Below, piece after piece: positions 1-10,803 of a stretch of 64,000 nucleotides of DNA; position 1 is the stretch's first letter; every line of letters begins with the position of its first letter. The position numbers and the translations under genes are program-made. A model generated the notes under the pieces. That model ran no database searches and was not told the DNA's origin. It was given only the letters and a program-made list of their open reading frames with translations. Location of the stretch: contig NC_134095.1 of assembly GCF_000715075.1 (NCBI RefSeq), positions 12,342,222-12,406,221 of the forward strand. The letters are read 5' to 3'. The DNA comes from Nicotiana tabacum (taxonomy: Eukaryota > Streptophyta > Magnoliopsida > Solanales > Solanaceae).

Positions 1-1135
1 CGGGATAAAAAGCCTAGAGTTCCAGTCGCAGATGTCACATTTGTGACATCCGGCTCGCAAATGTGATGTCGCATTTGCGACAATTACATTGTAAATGCGT
101 AGCCTAGCTCACCTGCCCTGGTCGCATTTGCAATAAGATTCTTTGTAAATGTGAAGGTGACAGCCTCGCAAAATCGATCCTTTGTTCTCAAATGCGAACT
201 TTCTCCTAGAAGCCCAGGCTCACAAATGCGAATAGAAACTCGCAAATTCGAGGTCGCATTTGCGACCAATGCATCACAATTGCGATCATACCAGTACCAT
301 CAATCTTATTTCTTAGCAAATCACTCCGAAGCTATCCCGGATCACACCTGATCCCCTAGGGCTCCAAACCAAACACCCGCACAAGTCTAAAACGTAACAC
401 GGACTTGCTCGAAGCCTCAAATCATCAAACAATGCTAAAACCATGAATCACATTCCAATTCAAGCTTAATGAACTTTAAGATTTCAACTTCTACTTCCGA
501 TGTTCAAACTTATCAAATCACGTCCGATTGACCTTAAATTTTTGCAAAAAAGTCATATTTGACATTACGGACCTACTCCAACTTCTGGAATCGGATTCCG
601 ACCCCGATATCAAAAATTCCACTTCCGGTCAAACTTCTCAAAAACCTTCCAATTTCTATCTTTAGCCAAATGACCCACGGACCTCCGAATTCACTTCCGA
701 TCGCTCTCTCAACACCAGAATCATCGTACGGAGCTATTCCCATACTTAGAATCCCAGACGGACATTGATGACATTGAAATGCCTTCAACCCAAACTTATG
801 AAATTCTTCCAAAATGCTAAATTCCACAATAGGTGCCGAAACATTCCTGGGTCTTCCAAAACCCCGTTCGGACATACGCCCAAGTCCGAAATCATCATAT
901 GAACCTGTTGGAACCTTTGAATCCCGATTCCGAGGTCGTTACACAAAAACCCAATCTTAGTCAATTCTTTCAACTTAAGGTTTTCGAAATGAGAATTCTC
1001 TTTCCAAATCAACTACGAACTTCCCGGAATTCAGTTCTGACCATGCGTACAAGTCATACCTAAACTTAAGCAGCTCGTGGCCTCAAACTGCGGAACCACG
1101 TCAAAGTGCTCAAAATGACCGGTCGGGTCGTTACA
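1..1135 (-). repeat. Partial LTR, Tekay-like Ty3/gypsy family (5' part)
   Basis: Read on the minus strand from 1135, the sequence starts TGTAACGACCCGACCGGTC, the terminus shared by the chromovirus LTRs elsewhere in this window (compare TGTAATGACCCGACTGGTC at 31288). It keeps the same layout: unique AT-moderate U3 sequence, then a cluster of short GC-rich motifs of the GCATTTGCGAC / CACAATTGCGATC kind at about 20-290. The rest of the LTR lies outside the window. No PPT or coding sequence follows at 1136, so the element seems to have been cut at that side. Whether a full element continues to the left cannot be seen. Confidence 0.7.
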
Positions 1136-1140
1136 TACTC

Positions 1141-1310
1141 CTATATTCGGTTTGGTTTGATTTTTTTTTATTAAAACCAAATCCAAAACAAATTTGATTG
1201 GTTTTTAAATTTCAAAACCAAAACCAAACCAAACCAAAAAAGTATCAGTTTTTTTAGTCGGTTTGGTTTGGTTTTTGATTTGGTTCGGGTTTTCGAATTT
1301 TTATGAACAC
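1141..1310. repeat. Low-complexity GGTTTGGTTT inverted repeat
   Basis: Runs of TCGGTTTGGTTTG and their complement AAACCAAACC alternate, with arms near 1146-1165 and 1255-1290 around a complementary middle at about 1170-1240, so the stretch can fold back on itself. This motif style is common in plant intergenic DNA. I cannot assign it to a transposon family. It sits exactly where the last ~40 bp of element A's 3' LTR should be, so it marks the break that removed that end. Confidence 0.5.
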
Positions 1311-2309
1311 CCTTACCAATCACTAAACATGACCGAGCGAACCATCTGCGCCTATCAAATCTATTATAACTTCAAACTTATATGCCATAAGACAATACTA
1401 TAACGGAGTACTTTTAATTAATTTAAAATCTAAAATAAACCAACTCCTAAACTTTATTCGTAGTAATCATTGAATACTGCTAAGTTATTATCAAAAATAT
1501 TTGAATCTTAACCCAACGACTATGTCTATGAAGCCTCTACTGATAAACTGACGCACTGCTCAAGACATGAGATTGCCTGGCTAGTTCTCCAAGTAAAAAA
1601 ACAAATAACTAGATAAAGATGAATCTAAGGAATACTCCACGAACAAAAGCGGAACTCACCAATAGCACTGGATGAGAGGGAAGTCCTAACCCGTAGCCTG
1701 CTCGCCTGCAAACCGGTTCCTATGTCGTACTGCATACCAACGTTGGTTGCCAAAAGAGAATGTCAGTACCATACATTGTACTTAGTGAGTCTCAACGACA
1801 TAGGACAAAACTTTAATAACATATACATTACTAAAAAAGATTTTAAATGCATGTAAAACAAAAAACTTATAAGAACAATTCTAAAATAATGGCAGTTTAT
1901 GAATATTCTAAAAGAAATTATTTTCTTTTCTTAAAAAAAATACTTCACTTAACACTTTGGGAGTTCCAAATATCCTGACCTATTTCTATCTTAGTCACCA
2001 TGTGATCGGCATGGGTTTGATCCCAACCTGATCGAATAGGCCCAATCCACGAGGTGTCACTCGCTTCATGGTTTTCAGCGCTTATGTATCATACCTTAGC
2101 TTGGCTAAGTAAATTCTCGGCAACGAGACCTTAGGTTCGTGTGCTTCCTACTTTGGCACAAGTAGTTTTAGGAAGTCAACGCATTGGTCAGGACCCTCGG
2201 CCTAGACGATGACCCCTTCTCAGAATAAAAGATACTCCCAAAAATCTTTCTTTCGAAAACTTCTTCTTTTGACTTTTTCAAGTCTAAATCTTTTAAACAT
2301 ACTCATACT

Positions 2310-4797
2310 TGTGACGCCCCGACCAGTCATCTCATGAGTTACCATTCTATTTTCCCCATTTTATGCTTCTTATTGCTTTGTTTATCGGTTCTATATGTGA
2401 TCGGGTTGGTTGGATTGGGTTCGGAAAGGTTTTGAGAAGGTTTGAGACACCTAGTCTCTCTTGAGGAAGCTTAAGTTGGAAAAGACAACCAGATATCGAC
2501 TTATGTGTTAGAGGGCTCGGATGTGAGTTTCAATGGTTCGGATAGCTTCAAGAGGTGATTTGGGACTTAGGAGTGTGAGCGGAATGAGTTTTGGAGGTCT
2601 CGAGTAGATTTAGGCTCGAATTGGCGAAGTTGGAATTTTGGCGTTTTTCGATGGATATGTCAAATTTTGATATAGGGGTCGGAATAGAATTTTGGAAGTT
2701 GTAGTAGGTCTTTTATGTCCTTTGGGACGTGTGTGCAAAATTTCAGGTCATTCGGACGTGGTTTGATAGACCTTTTGATCGAAAATGGAATTTGGAAGAT
2801 TTTGGAATCTTATGCTTGAATTCGATGTGATTTTGGTGTTTTGATGTTGTTTTGAGCATCCTGAAGGTTGGAACGCGTTTGAATAAGGTTATGGGTTATG
2901 TTTGTGTTTTTGGTAGAGGTCAAGGGGGCCTTGGGGTGATTTCGGATGGTTGACGGAGAGTTTGGGAGTTTGGTGAAGTTGCAGATTTTGCTGTTTCTAT
3001 TGTTTCTGCACCTGCGGATTGGGGACCGTAGGTGCGACACCGCAAATGCGGAAGACCAGTCACAGAAACGGAAGATGGCAAGGAGGGCAGGAACTGCAAA
3101 AACAGTTAAGGAACCTCACCTGCGATGGCGCAGGTGTGGGCAGTGCATCGCAAATGTGGATTTTGGGTCACTTAAGTGATTTGCGCAGAAACGCACCTTG
3201 GACCACAGGTGCGAGTTTGGGATCACAGAAGCGGTTTAGCTGGGAAGAACATATAAATTATTTCCTTCGCGAATTTTTGGTTATTCCACCATTTCTAAGT
3301 CGGTTTTTGGAGCTTTTTGGGCGATTTGAAGAAGGATTTCAAGGGGGTTTCATTGAGGTAAGGATTTTGGACCTAAAACTCGTTTCTATTGTATTATTTC
3401 ACGGATTAGGCTTGTAATTTATGGAAATTAAGGGTTAAAATTTGGAAAATTAGGGCTTGAGATTGGAGACCTTTGAACAAGGATTTGAGGGGTCATTTGT
3501 GATTGGATTTTAGTAATTTTAATATGTATGAACTCGTGGGGAGATAAGAAATCTACTAATGTAAAATTTATCGAATTCCAAGATGTGGGCCTGGGGGTCG
3601 GGTTTTGGGTAATTTTGGGATTTATGTTAAAATTTGATTATTTTCACATGGGATTCGTTCCCTTAGCATATTTTGACGTCGTGATTCTGATTTTGGATAG
3701 ATTCGACGCGAGTTGAGGTCGATTCGAGGGGCGAAGGTATCACGGGCTAGAGTTCGGGCCGGAATTAGGTGAGTAATGATTTTAAATGTTGTCCTGAGGG
3801 TATGAAACCCCGGATTGCACATTGTGGTGCTATATTGAGGTGACACACACGCTAGATGTCGAGCATGGGATCGTGCACCGTTGGGGATTGTGACTTAGTC
3901 CATCCCAAATGACTGTTTTACCGCGTATTTGATTGATAACTATTTGCTATCATCATGTTTTGGGCTGGATGCCATATTTAGGCATCGTGCCAACTATTTG
4001 GACCCTTAGTGGATTTTTACTGATATTTCCTCACTGTTTTGACTTTATACTTGTACTCAGTCATGCTATATTCTACTATTTTCATAACTCAACCATGTTT
4101 ACTCTATTTTAAACATTAAATGATATTTTAAATGATAAATTGGGTTGAGCATCATATTTTACTGTTCCCCGAGAGGCTTATGAGATTCTGACTGAGTAAG
4201 GTCGAGGATCTGTGTTGTGAGGATATACTGATTATGGTTATGAGGCCGAGGTCCTGAGTTGTACGCCACGAGGTGGCTTGATATGAGGCCGAAAGCATGG
4301 TGATTATGCCACGAGATAACTTGATATTGCAATTGGGCCGTAAGGGGACTCTTCAGGAGTCTGCACACCCCCAGTGAGCGCGGGTACCCATTGTGTTTTG
4401 AGATATTGCCCGAGGGTCTGGTGTTGTTCCATGTGTTACCCGAGGGGCTGATTCTGTTGGTATTGTGCCCAAGGGGCGGTTCTTTATTTGTTTACCTTTT
4501 CTAGTTGTCTGTCTTTTACTTGCTTAACCGTTTAAAAAGGCAGATTTTAAGAAGCTTAAACTGAACTTAAGTGACTTTACATATTTTCACCGTTTCATTG
4601 CTTTTACTGGCTTTTACTGCTTCTTTATAGCCTGTTGATGTGCCTTTACGTGATTTCTTATTGCTGAGTCTGCATTTATTATTACTACTCACTGAGTTGT
4701 AGTACTCACTTTACTCTCTGCACTCCGTATACAGATTCAGGCGCTTCAGGTCCTGCTTGCGAGGGTTGAGAGCTTCCAGCAGATTCGGAGTTATACT
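2310..4797 (+). repeat. Truncated Tekay-type LTR nested in element A's 3' LTR
   Basis: It starts TGTGACGCCCCGACCAGTC at 2310 and follows the LTRs of element B (32897-35686, 40788-43340) through all landmarks: GC-rich motif cluster at about 3005-3235, TATAAAT at 3252-3258, GAGGTAAGG at 3356-3363, the 'actcactgagttg' block near 4688, and 'ggttgagagcttcc' near 4764. It breaks off at about 4797, roughly 350 bp before the LTR end, and goes straight back into element A sequence. So it is a truncated solo LTR or fragment, not a complete insertion, and no TSD can be read. Confidence 0.85.
3252..3258 (+). promoter_or_regulatory. TATA box of nested LTR
   Basis: TATAAAT directly follows the GC-rich motif cluster. 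The same box sits at the matching place in both element B LTRs (33852 and 41729). Confidence 0.55.
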
Positions 4798-5626
4798 AGG
4801 TATTTCTAAAGATTTTTGCTTCTTCATAAAATTTTCTTTTTCAACATGAAAATGACCTATAAGAATTACACAAAAATCTGAAAATTTAAACACATATGTC
4901 AGGAACTCACTCACTTCAATTAAGTACATATTCACTCTTTTAGCCAATTCATCAAACACCTTGGTAAAGGGTTATAGCAACTCATCTCAAAACTTCTCGA
5001 GTCAATACGTAGGCCCCATTCCAATTGACACTAGTCAAACAATAGATTTTACAACAACCAGTGCATTTTAAATAATTTTAAAATTTTGCACCTAAACACA
5101 GAACTTTACTGTTGATATAGAGAAAGAAGGGAATTAACTATTCAATTCTTACCTATTACTACTGTAAGGTAATTGACAATAGGGAATTTTATATACATGA
5201 GTTCAAGAATTTGTGACTTGTAAAGGACCCTAGAATTTTTCGTGCGTGAGTAACTTTGTGGCTGTCTTCATTTCGCAGAAGGCTTTAAGTTCTTTGCCTG
5301 CGTTTGAAAACAGAATGCCTTCTGTTTTGTTCAGGGCATTAAGCCCTTTTGTTTTCCTTTTTAATACCTACTTTACGGGTTAGGTCACATGCACTTTTTT
5401 TTTACTTAACTAATAATTAATGATACCCACTTTTAAAAATTATTAATATTAAAATTTATAACATTCTCCTAATTGTATATCCAATTATTTTTAAATAGAG
5501 AAGTAACTCAAAAGTCAATCACCAGGGTTTAAATCCTTAATAGAAGTATAATTTAAGATTTTTTAAAAAACTTAAATTTTATTTGTAGCGAGTGTTGAAA
5601 CTTCTATAGATTTGAGGAGTGTTACA

Positions 5627-5640
5627 ATCTTCCCTCCTTA
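5627..5640 (-). other. Polypurine tract of element A
   Basis: On the minus strand TAAGGAGGGAAGAT lies directly upstream of the 3' LTR start TGTAACACTCC. This is the normal plus-strand priming site for an element in this orientation. Confidence 0.8.
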
Positions 5641-6136
5641 AAAACATTCGTCCTAGAATGTTGCTAGCACTACTCACTTGAACTTCTTAAGTTTTCTTAG
5701 CACTACTCACTTTTTTAAGGGACTCAAAATTTTGGCTAACTCCCTAAATTTTCAAAAATTTCGGCAGAGTTTTCCTTGTAAATTGGACTATCCAAAAAAA
5801 TATCTCTATCACAAATACCACAACTATACCAACAACAACCAAATATACCATAACAGGCCATTCATATGCACCATACACCGCTCATAAATTAATTACTCAC
5901 ATTCCGGCAAGGAAGTACCACAATAACCAACAAGAATCTAAAGCACAACACTTTAACAAAAGTAAATCACTTTAATGAATTAAATGTACTCTGGCATGGA
6001 ACTAAATTATTAAATAACTAAATATACTATGACAAAACCAAATTACTTCAACAACTAATTATAATCTAGCAAGGACATAAACACATGCTAACTTGTATTT
6101 AATAAATAAAATATAAATATCAAACCAAACCTAAGT

Positions 6137-7366
6137 TCACATATCTTTTTCCTCAAATAAATATGGATATTTCTCTCTCATATCTTCCTCGACCTTCCAC
6201 GTAGCCTCTATTGAATCATGATTACTCTATAAAACTTTTACCGATGCTAAATCTTTTGTTCTCAACTTTTTTACTTGCCTATCGAGAATTTCTATAGGTA
6301 CCTCTTCATAAGTCAAGCCTTCTTTAATTTCTATGGTATCAGCAGGTATTATATGTGACTCATCATGAATGTACTTTCTAAGCATAGACACATGAAAGAC
6401 AGGATGAACAGAGGAAAACTCAACGGGCAGTGCTAGCTCATAAGCCACGTTTCCCTTCCTTTTCAATAATCTCATAAGGTCCAATAAATATAGGACTAAG
6501 TTTCCCCTTCTTACCAAACCTCATAACTCCTTTCATTGGTGAAACTTTCAAAAACACCGTGTCACCAACTATGAACTCTAAGTCACGATGTCTCTTGTTA
6601 GAATAGGATTTCTAACATCGTTCTGTGGATGGAAAGTGATGCTCAAATTGACCTTGGTACCTAATCTTTTCTGAAATGCCTGTCAAAAATGCATCGTGAA
6701 CTGAGGGCCTCTGTCAGATATGATTGAAACTGGAGTACCATGCAATCGCACTATTTATTTGATGTACATCTACACATACTACTTTGCGGAATCTATTGTC
6801 TTTACTGGTAGGAAATGCGCAAACTTTGTCAGTCGATCTACAATAACCCAAATTAAATCATGCTTACGGTATGTGCGAGGTAGACCTACTACGGAATCCA
6901 TATTAATCATCTCCCATTTCCACTATGGTATCTCTATATCTTGAGCTAGGCCACCAGGCCTCTGATGCTCGACTTTGACTTGCTGGCAATTCAAACATCT
7001 AGCCACATAATCTGCTACTTGCTTTTTCATGCCTTTCCAGCAGTACAACTCTTTAAGTCCAGATACATTTTGGTAGTACCTGGGTGGATAAAGTAGCTCG
7101 AACTGTGAGCTTCTTCCATTATGGTCTTCCTAAGACCATCTACATCAGGCACACATAACCGATCATTCAACTTCAAATCTCTGTCACTTCCTAGAGTGAA
7201 AGTAGTAATTTTTTTTGTTTCTAACTCCTTCTTTTAACTTCACTAAGTACGGATCTTTGTCTTGCTTAGCCTTAACATGCGCAACTAGAGAGGATTGCAC
7301 TAAGGCATAAGCCATTATACCTCATTCTTCGGTCTCAACCAGTCTAATTCCATCATTTGCCAGTTT
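6137..7366 (-). pseudogene. Element A integrase and chromodomain (broken)
   Basis: This is the C-terminal part of the gag-pol polyprotein. The clearest block, 6227-6517, carries the integrase C-terminal signature [12 protein letters not shown] followed by a chromodomain-type tail (EILDRQVKKLRTK, then EATWKVEEDMREKYPYLF after a stop). The in-frame TAG at 6227-6229 sits where the chromodomain has its conserved Trp. The frame then stays open to TGA at 6137-6139. Upstream, at about 6520-7366, integrase core remnants occur in several frames with many stops. The integrase would have joined cDNA to host DNA, and the chromodomain of this group targets heterochromatin. As it stands nothing functional can be made. 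Confidence 0.82.
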
Positions 7367-8831
7367 TTAAATTTCTGGACCCAAAGTTTGCCTTTGTACT
7401 GAAAAATATGCCAAGACACCCATTGACTTCCTACTAAGTGCATCTGCTACCACATTAGCTTTTCCCGGGTGATAAAGGATATTGATATCATGATCTTTCA
7501 ATAGCTCGAGCCACCTTCTCAGTCTCAAATTTAACTCTTTTTGCTTGAAAATGTATTGGAGGCTTTTGTGATCTATAAACACTTCAGAATGCTCACCATA
7601 AAGATAGTGTTGCTATATCTTTAATGCAAACACCACTGCTACAAGTTCCAAGTCGTGAGTGGGATGATTCTTTAACTGCCTGGAAGCATAAGTAATAACT
7701 TTTCCATTTTGCATAAGAACACAACCAAGACCCACTCTAGAGGCATCACAATACACTGTGAAACCACCTGAACCTGTCGGCAAGGTTAACATAGGTGCAG
7801 TGGTCAACCTCTTCTTTAACTATTGAAAACTCTGCTCACAAGAATATGACCACTGGAACTTAACTGCTTTCTGAGTCAACTTAGTTAATGGAGTTGCAAG
7901 TGAGGAAAACGCCTCTACAAACCTTCTATAGTAGCCAGCTAACCCTAAGAAACTCCTGATTTCGGTTAGCGTCGTCGGCCTAGGCCAGTTCTTGACTGCT
8001 TTTGTCTTCTGAGGATCTAATTTTATGCCTTCACTAGATACCACGTGGCCTAAGAATTCCACTGATTTCAAGAAGAACTCACATTTTGAAAACTTGGCAT
8101 AAAGCTCATTCTCCTTCAAGGTCTGCAAGGCTATTCTGAGGTATTATGTATGATCTTCCTTGCTCTTAGAGTACAGATAAAAAAACGTCTATAAACACGA
8201 CAACAAAGGTATCTAGGAATGGATTGAAAATTTTGTTCATGAGGTCCATGAATGCAGCTGGAGCATTTGTCAACCCGAAGGACATCACTAGAAATTCATA
8301 GTGCCCGTAGCGAGTTCTAAAGGCTGTTTTAGATATATCCTCTTCTCTGATTCTCAACTGATGGTACCCCGACCTCAAGTCTATCTTTGAAAAGTACTTT
8401 GCACCCTGAAGTTGATCAAATAAATCATCAATTCTTGGCAGTGGGTACTTGTTCTTAATGGTAACTTTATTCAACTGCCGATAGTCGACGCACATTATGA
8501 GAGACCTATCTTTCTTCTTGACAAATAGGACCGGGGCACCCCACGGTGAAACACTCGGCATGATTAAGCATTTGTCAAGAGGGTCTTTCAACTGTTCTCT
8601 CAACTCATTAAGTTCTGTCGAAGCCATCTTATAAGGAGGTATAGATATGGGCTGAGTGCCTGGCATGAGATCAATGCCAAAGTCTATGATTCTTTCAGGA
8701 GGAAGTCCGGGAATGTCATCTGGGAAAACTTCTGGAAATTCTCTAACAACTGGCATAGACTGAAGAGCTGGTGGTTCTGATTCTGGATTAATGAAGTGAG
8801 CCAAATAGGAGAGACACCCCTTACCGATCAT
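7367..8831 (-). pseudogene. Element A reverse transcriptase and RNase H (broken)
   Basis: RT: 8166-8831 covers the end of the protease linker and RT fingers/palm, with [32 protein letters not shown] and [15 protein letters not shown]. At the catalytic doublet the frame breaks: the first Asp is at 8187-8189, the second is replaced by Val at 8184-8186, and a stop follows. RT resumes at 8128-7820 ([31 protein letters not shown]). RNase H: 7807-7367 with [26 protein letters not shown] and VVADALSRK, so its four acidic catalytic positions are still encoded, but a stop splits the domain at about 7613. The result is an inactive copy of a typical Ty3/gypsy RT-RNase H. Confidence 0.88.
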
Positions 8832-10664
8832 TCGTTGGGTCTTAAGGTAAGAAATAAACTTACTTACAAGCGATGCTGAACTACCCTTTCACTCTGAGAC
8901 TTATTCATTTGGAAATTGGAACCTAACTATCTTGGCACGACAATCTAACATGGCATATTAGGAAGATAACCAATCCATACCCATGATCATATCGAAATCC
9001 ACCATTTCTTACTTTATGAGATCGACTTTGGTGTTGCGACCTTGGACTGAAACTATACAACCTCTATAGACCCTTGTGACTTTCAATGACTCGCCAACTG
9101 GAGTAGATACTAGGAATGACTCACTAAGTTGTTCAGGTTCTAGCCCGAGGTTAATTGCAAGTCACATATGAAAACGTTGAACCTGGATCCATTATGACAT
9201 AAGCATTATGTGAGCAGACTAGAAGTATACCTGCAATAACTTCTGCAGATGCCTCTGCACTCTGACGATCAAGTGTAGCAAACAAACTTGGTTGTCCCCC
9301 TCCTTGAGTAACTCGATCTGCACCTCTACCTGCCCCATGCCCAATCTGATTATAAGAACCATGAGCCTGAGATGGTGCAACTGCAGTAGCTGAGGAACTA
9401 GAAGGATTAGTTGATCCCCCACTGAAATTATGTCTCAACTTTGGGGAGATGGCCTTTATATAACCAATGTCTCCACAATGATAGCAATCATGAAACCCGA
9501 GCTTGCATCGACCTAAATGTTGCCGCTTACATGTTCCACAAAGACCTTGTTATTATGAATATTGCCCAGCATGACTCTGGCTATTTGAGGATGATGTCCT
9601 AAAATTCTGATTCTGGCAAGACTGATTTTCATAACTTTGAGTACGTCTGAAGGAAGACCCACCACCTGACGGATGGTTGGACTGAGCTAGTGCTAATGAC
9701 TCCTTATCAGAGGAACCCCTTCTACCTCTACTGAATGTACCATTAAACCTGTCCATTGTTCGGGCTTTCTTGTTTTGCTTTTTTTCTTCTCTCCTTTGTT
9801 CTGTCTTTTTCTAAGTGCTTGGTGAATCCACCAACAGAGGAGAAAGCTGTCATTCCTACCGATGTAGCTGATGTCATATTCTTAATATGGTAAGCCAAAC
9901 TACCAACAAACCTATGAATCTTTGCTTTTTCTATCTTAACCATGTGAGGAGCATGCTTAGTTAACCTTATGAATTCCATATAGTACTCTTGCACACTTTT
10001 ATTCCCTTGCTTGAGCTGTTTGAACTCTGTAGCCTTAGCTTCTATATCCTCTTACAGGATAAAGTTAGCCCTAAAGGCCTCTTCAAATTCTTCCCAAGTA
10101 GGTGGAATCCCACATCTCAAATCAAGCGCCAGCCACATCTTTAAGCTGGCAAGCAGCCAGCTCCACAACTTCATCATCAAATGCTTTCATCTCTCACAGG
10201 GCTTTCTTGACACCCTCCATCCACAACATTGGATCTTCATCAAGTGTAGAACCATGGAACAATGGAGGACTCAACTTTAAAAATTCATTCACTCTTGAGG
10301 ACCCAGAATTGTTCTGTCTATTTGATTGAGATTGAATCTCATCTCTTATCTCATTCTGGTTGGCCATGAAGGCTTTAAACATGTCCATAGCAATGTTGAC
10401 AACATTAAACATTTGACCCACCTCTGGAGATATAGTTGTCTGAGCCGGAGCTGCTGTTGGGGGCAGCACTGGATCCTGAGGTACTAGATCATCATGCTCC
10501 ACCCCTTCTTCATGTTCAACCTGGGGTACTTGAACCCCCTTTGTGGATTTACTCTTCCTTTTCTGAGTTGAAGCTTTCTTAGTTATACCCTAAGCCACAA
10601 TGGTAGCAATAGTTTCATGAGCAGTATCTTGTGTGTTGGTGGTAGAGTTGCGAGTACAAGCCAT
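8832..10664 (-). pseudogene. Element A gag and protease (broken)
   Basis: I choose the ATG at 10664-10662 (MACTRNSTT), about 120 bp after the PBS, in line with chromovirus gag starts. Recognisable blocks are 10502-10194 (VNEFLKLSPPLFHGSTLDEDPMLW, the gag core entry), 9994-9743 (EYYMEFIRLTKHAPHMV) and 9756-9553 (S/N/Q-rich spacer). Two zinc knuckles lie near 9470-9540: one reads CGTCKRQHLGRC, the other CYHCGDIGYIKAIS, in which the His and last Cys of CCHC are lost. The protease motif DPGSTFSYVT is at 9160-9189. At least six stops or frameshifts separate these blocks. Gag would form the particle; the protease would process the polyprotein. Confidence 0.82.
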
Positions 10665-10786
10665 ATTTGTGAGTTTTGGAGGAAAGAATACATTAGATAA
10701 TTTTTTAGAGGTAGGCTCTACTGCACGATCTAAAGTATGAAAAAATGAGACTTTTCCTAAATGCTTGTAGGACTCCATAAACCCGA

Positions 10787-10799
10787 GGCTCTAATACCA
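10787..10799 (-). other. Primer-binding site of element A
   Basis: On the minus strand TGGTATTAGAGCC lies four bases after the 5' LTR end (CGTGACA, 10804-10810). It matches the 3' end of initiator Met tRNA (TGGTATCAGAGC) with one change, the usual primer for this clade. Confidence 0.82.
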
Positions 10800-10803
10800 A
10801 GCT

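Larger units (their letters stand above)
1316..5626 (-). repeat. 3' LTR of element A, interrupted
   Basis: Two blocks, 1316-2309 and about 4798-5626, are colinear with the 5' LTR at 10804-12799. Landmarks present in both are the YATCGATAGGC-type block near 2030 and 11567, the TTTTCAACATGAAAATG block near 4840 and 11935, and the GAGTGTTACA end. The middle is occupied by an unrelated plus-strand LTR, and about 80-100 bp of the original LTR is missing at that junction. On the minus strand it starts TGTAACACTCCTC directly after the PPT. Confidence 0.88.

Noticed and set aside
1312..1316. CTTAC as TSD partner of 12800-12804 for element A
   Set aside because: About 40 bp of the LTR end is missing on this side, so a TSD could not lie here; a 5-bp match by chance is likely.
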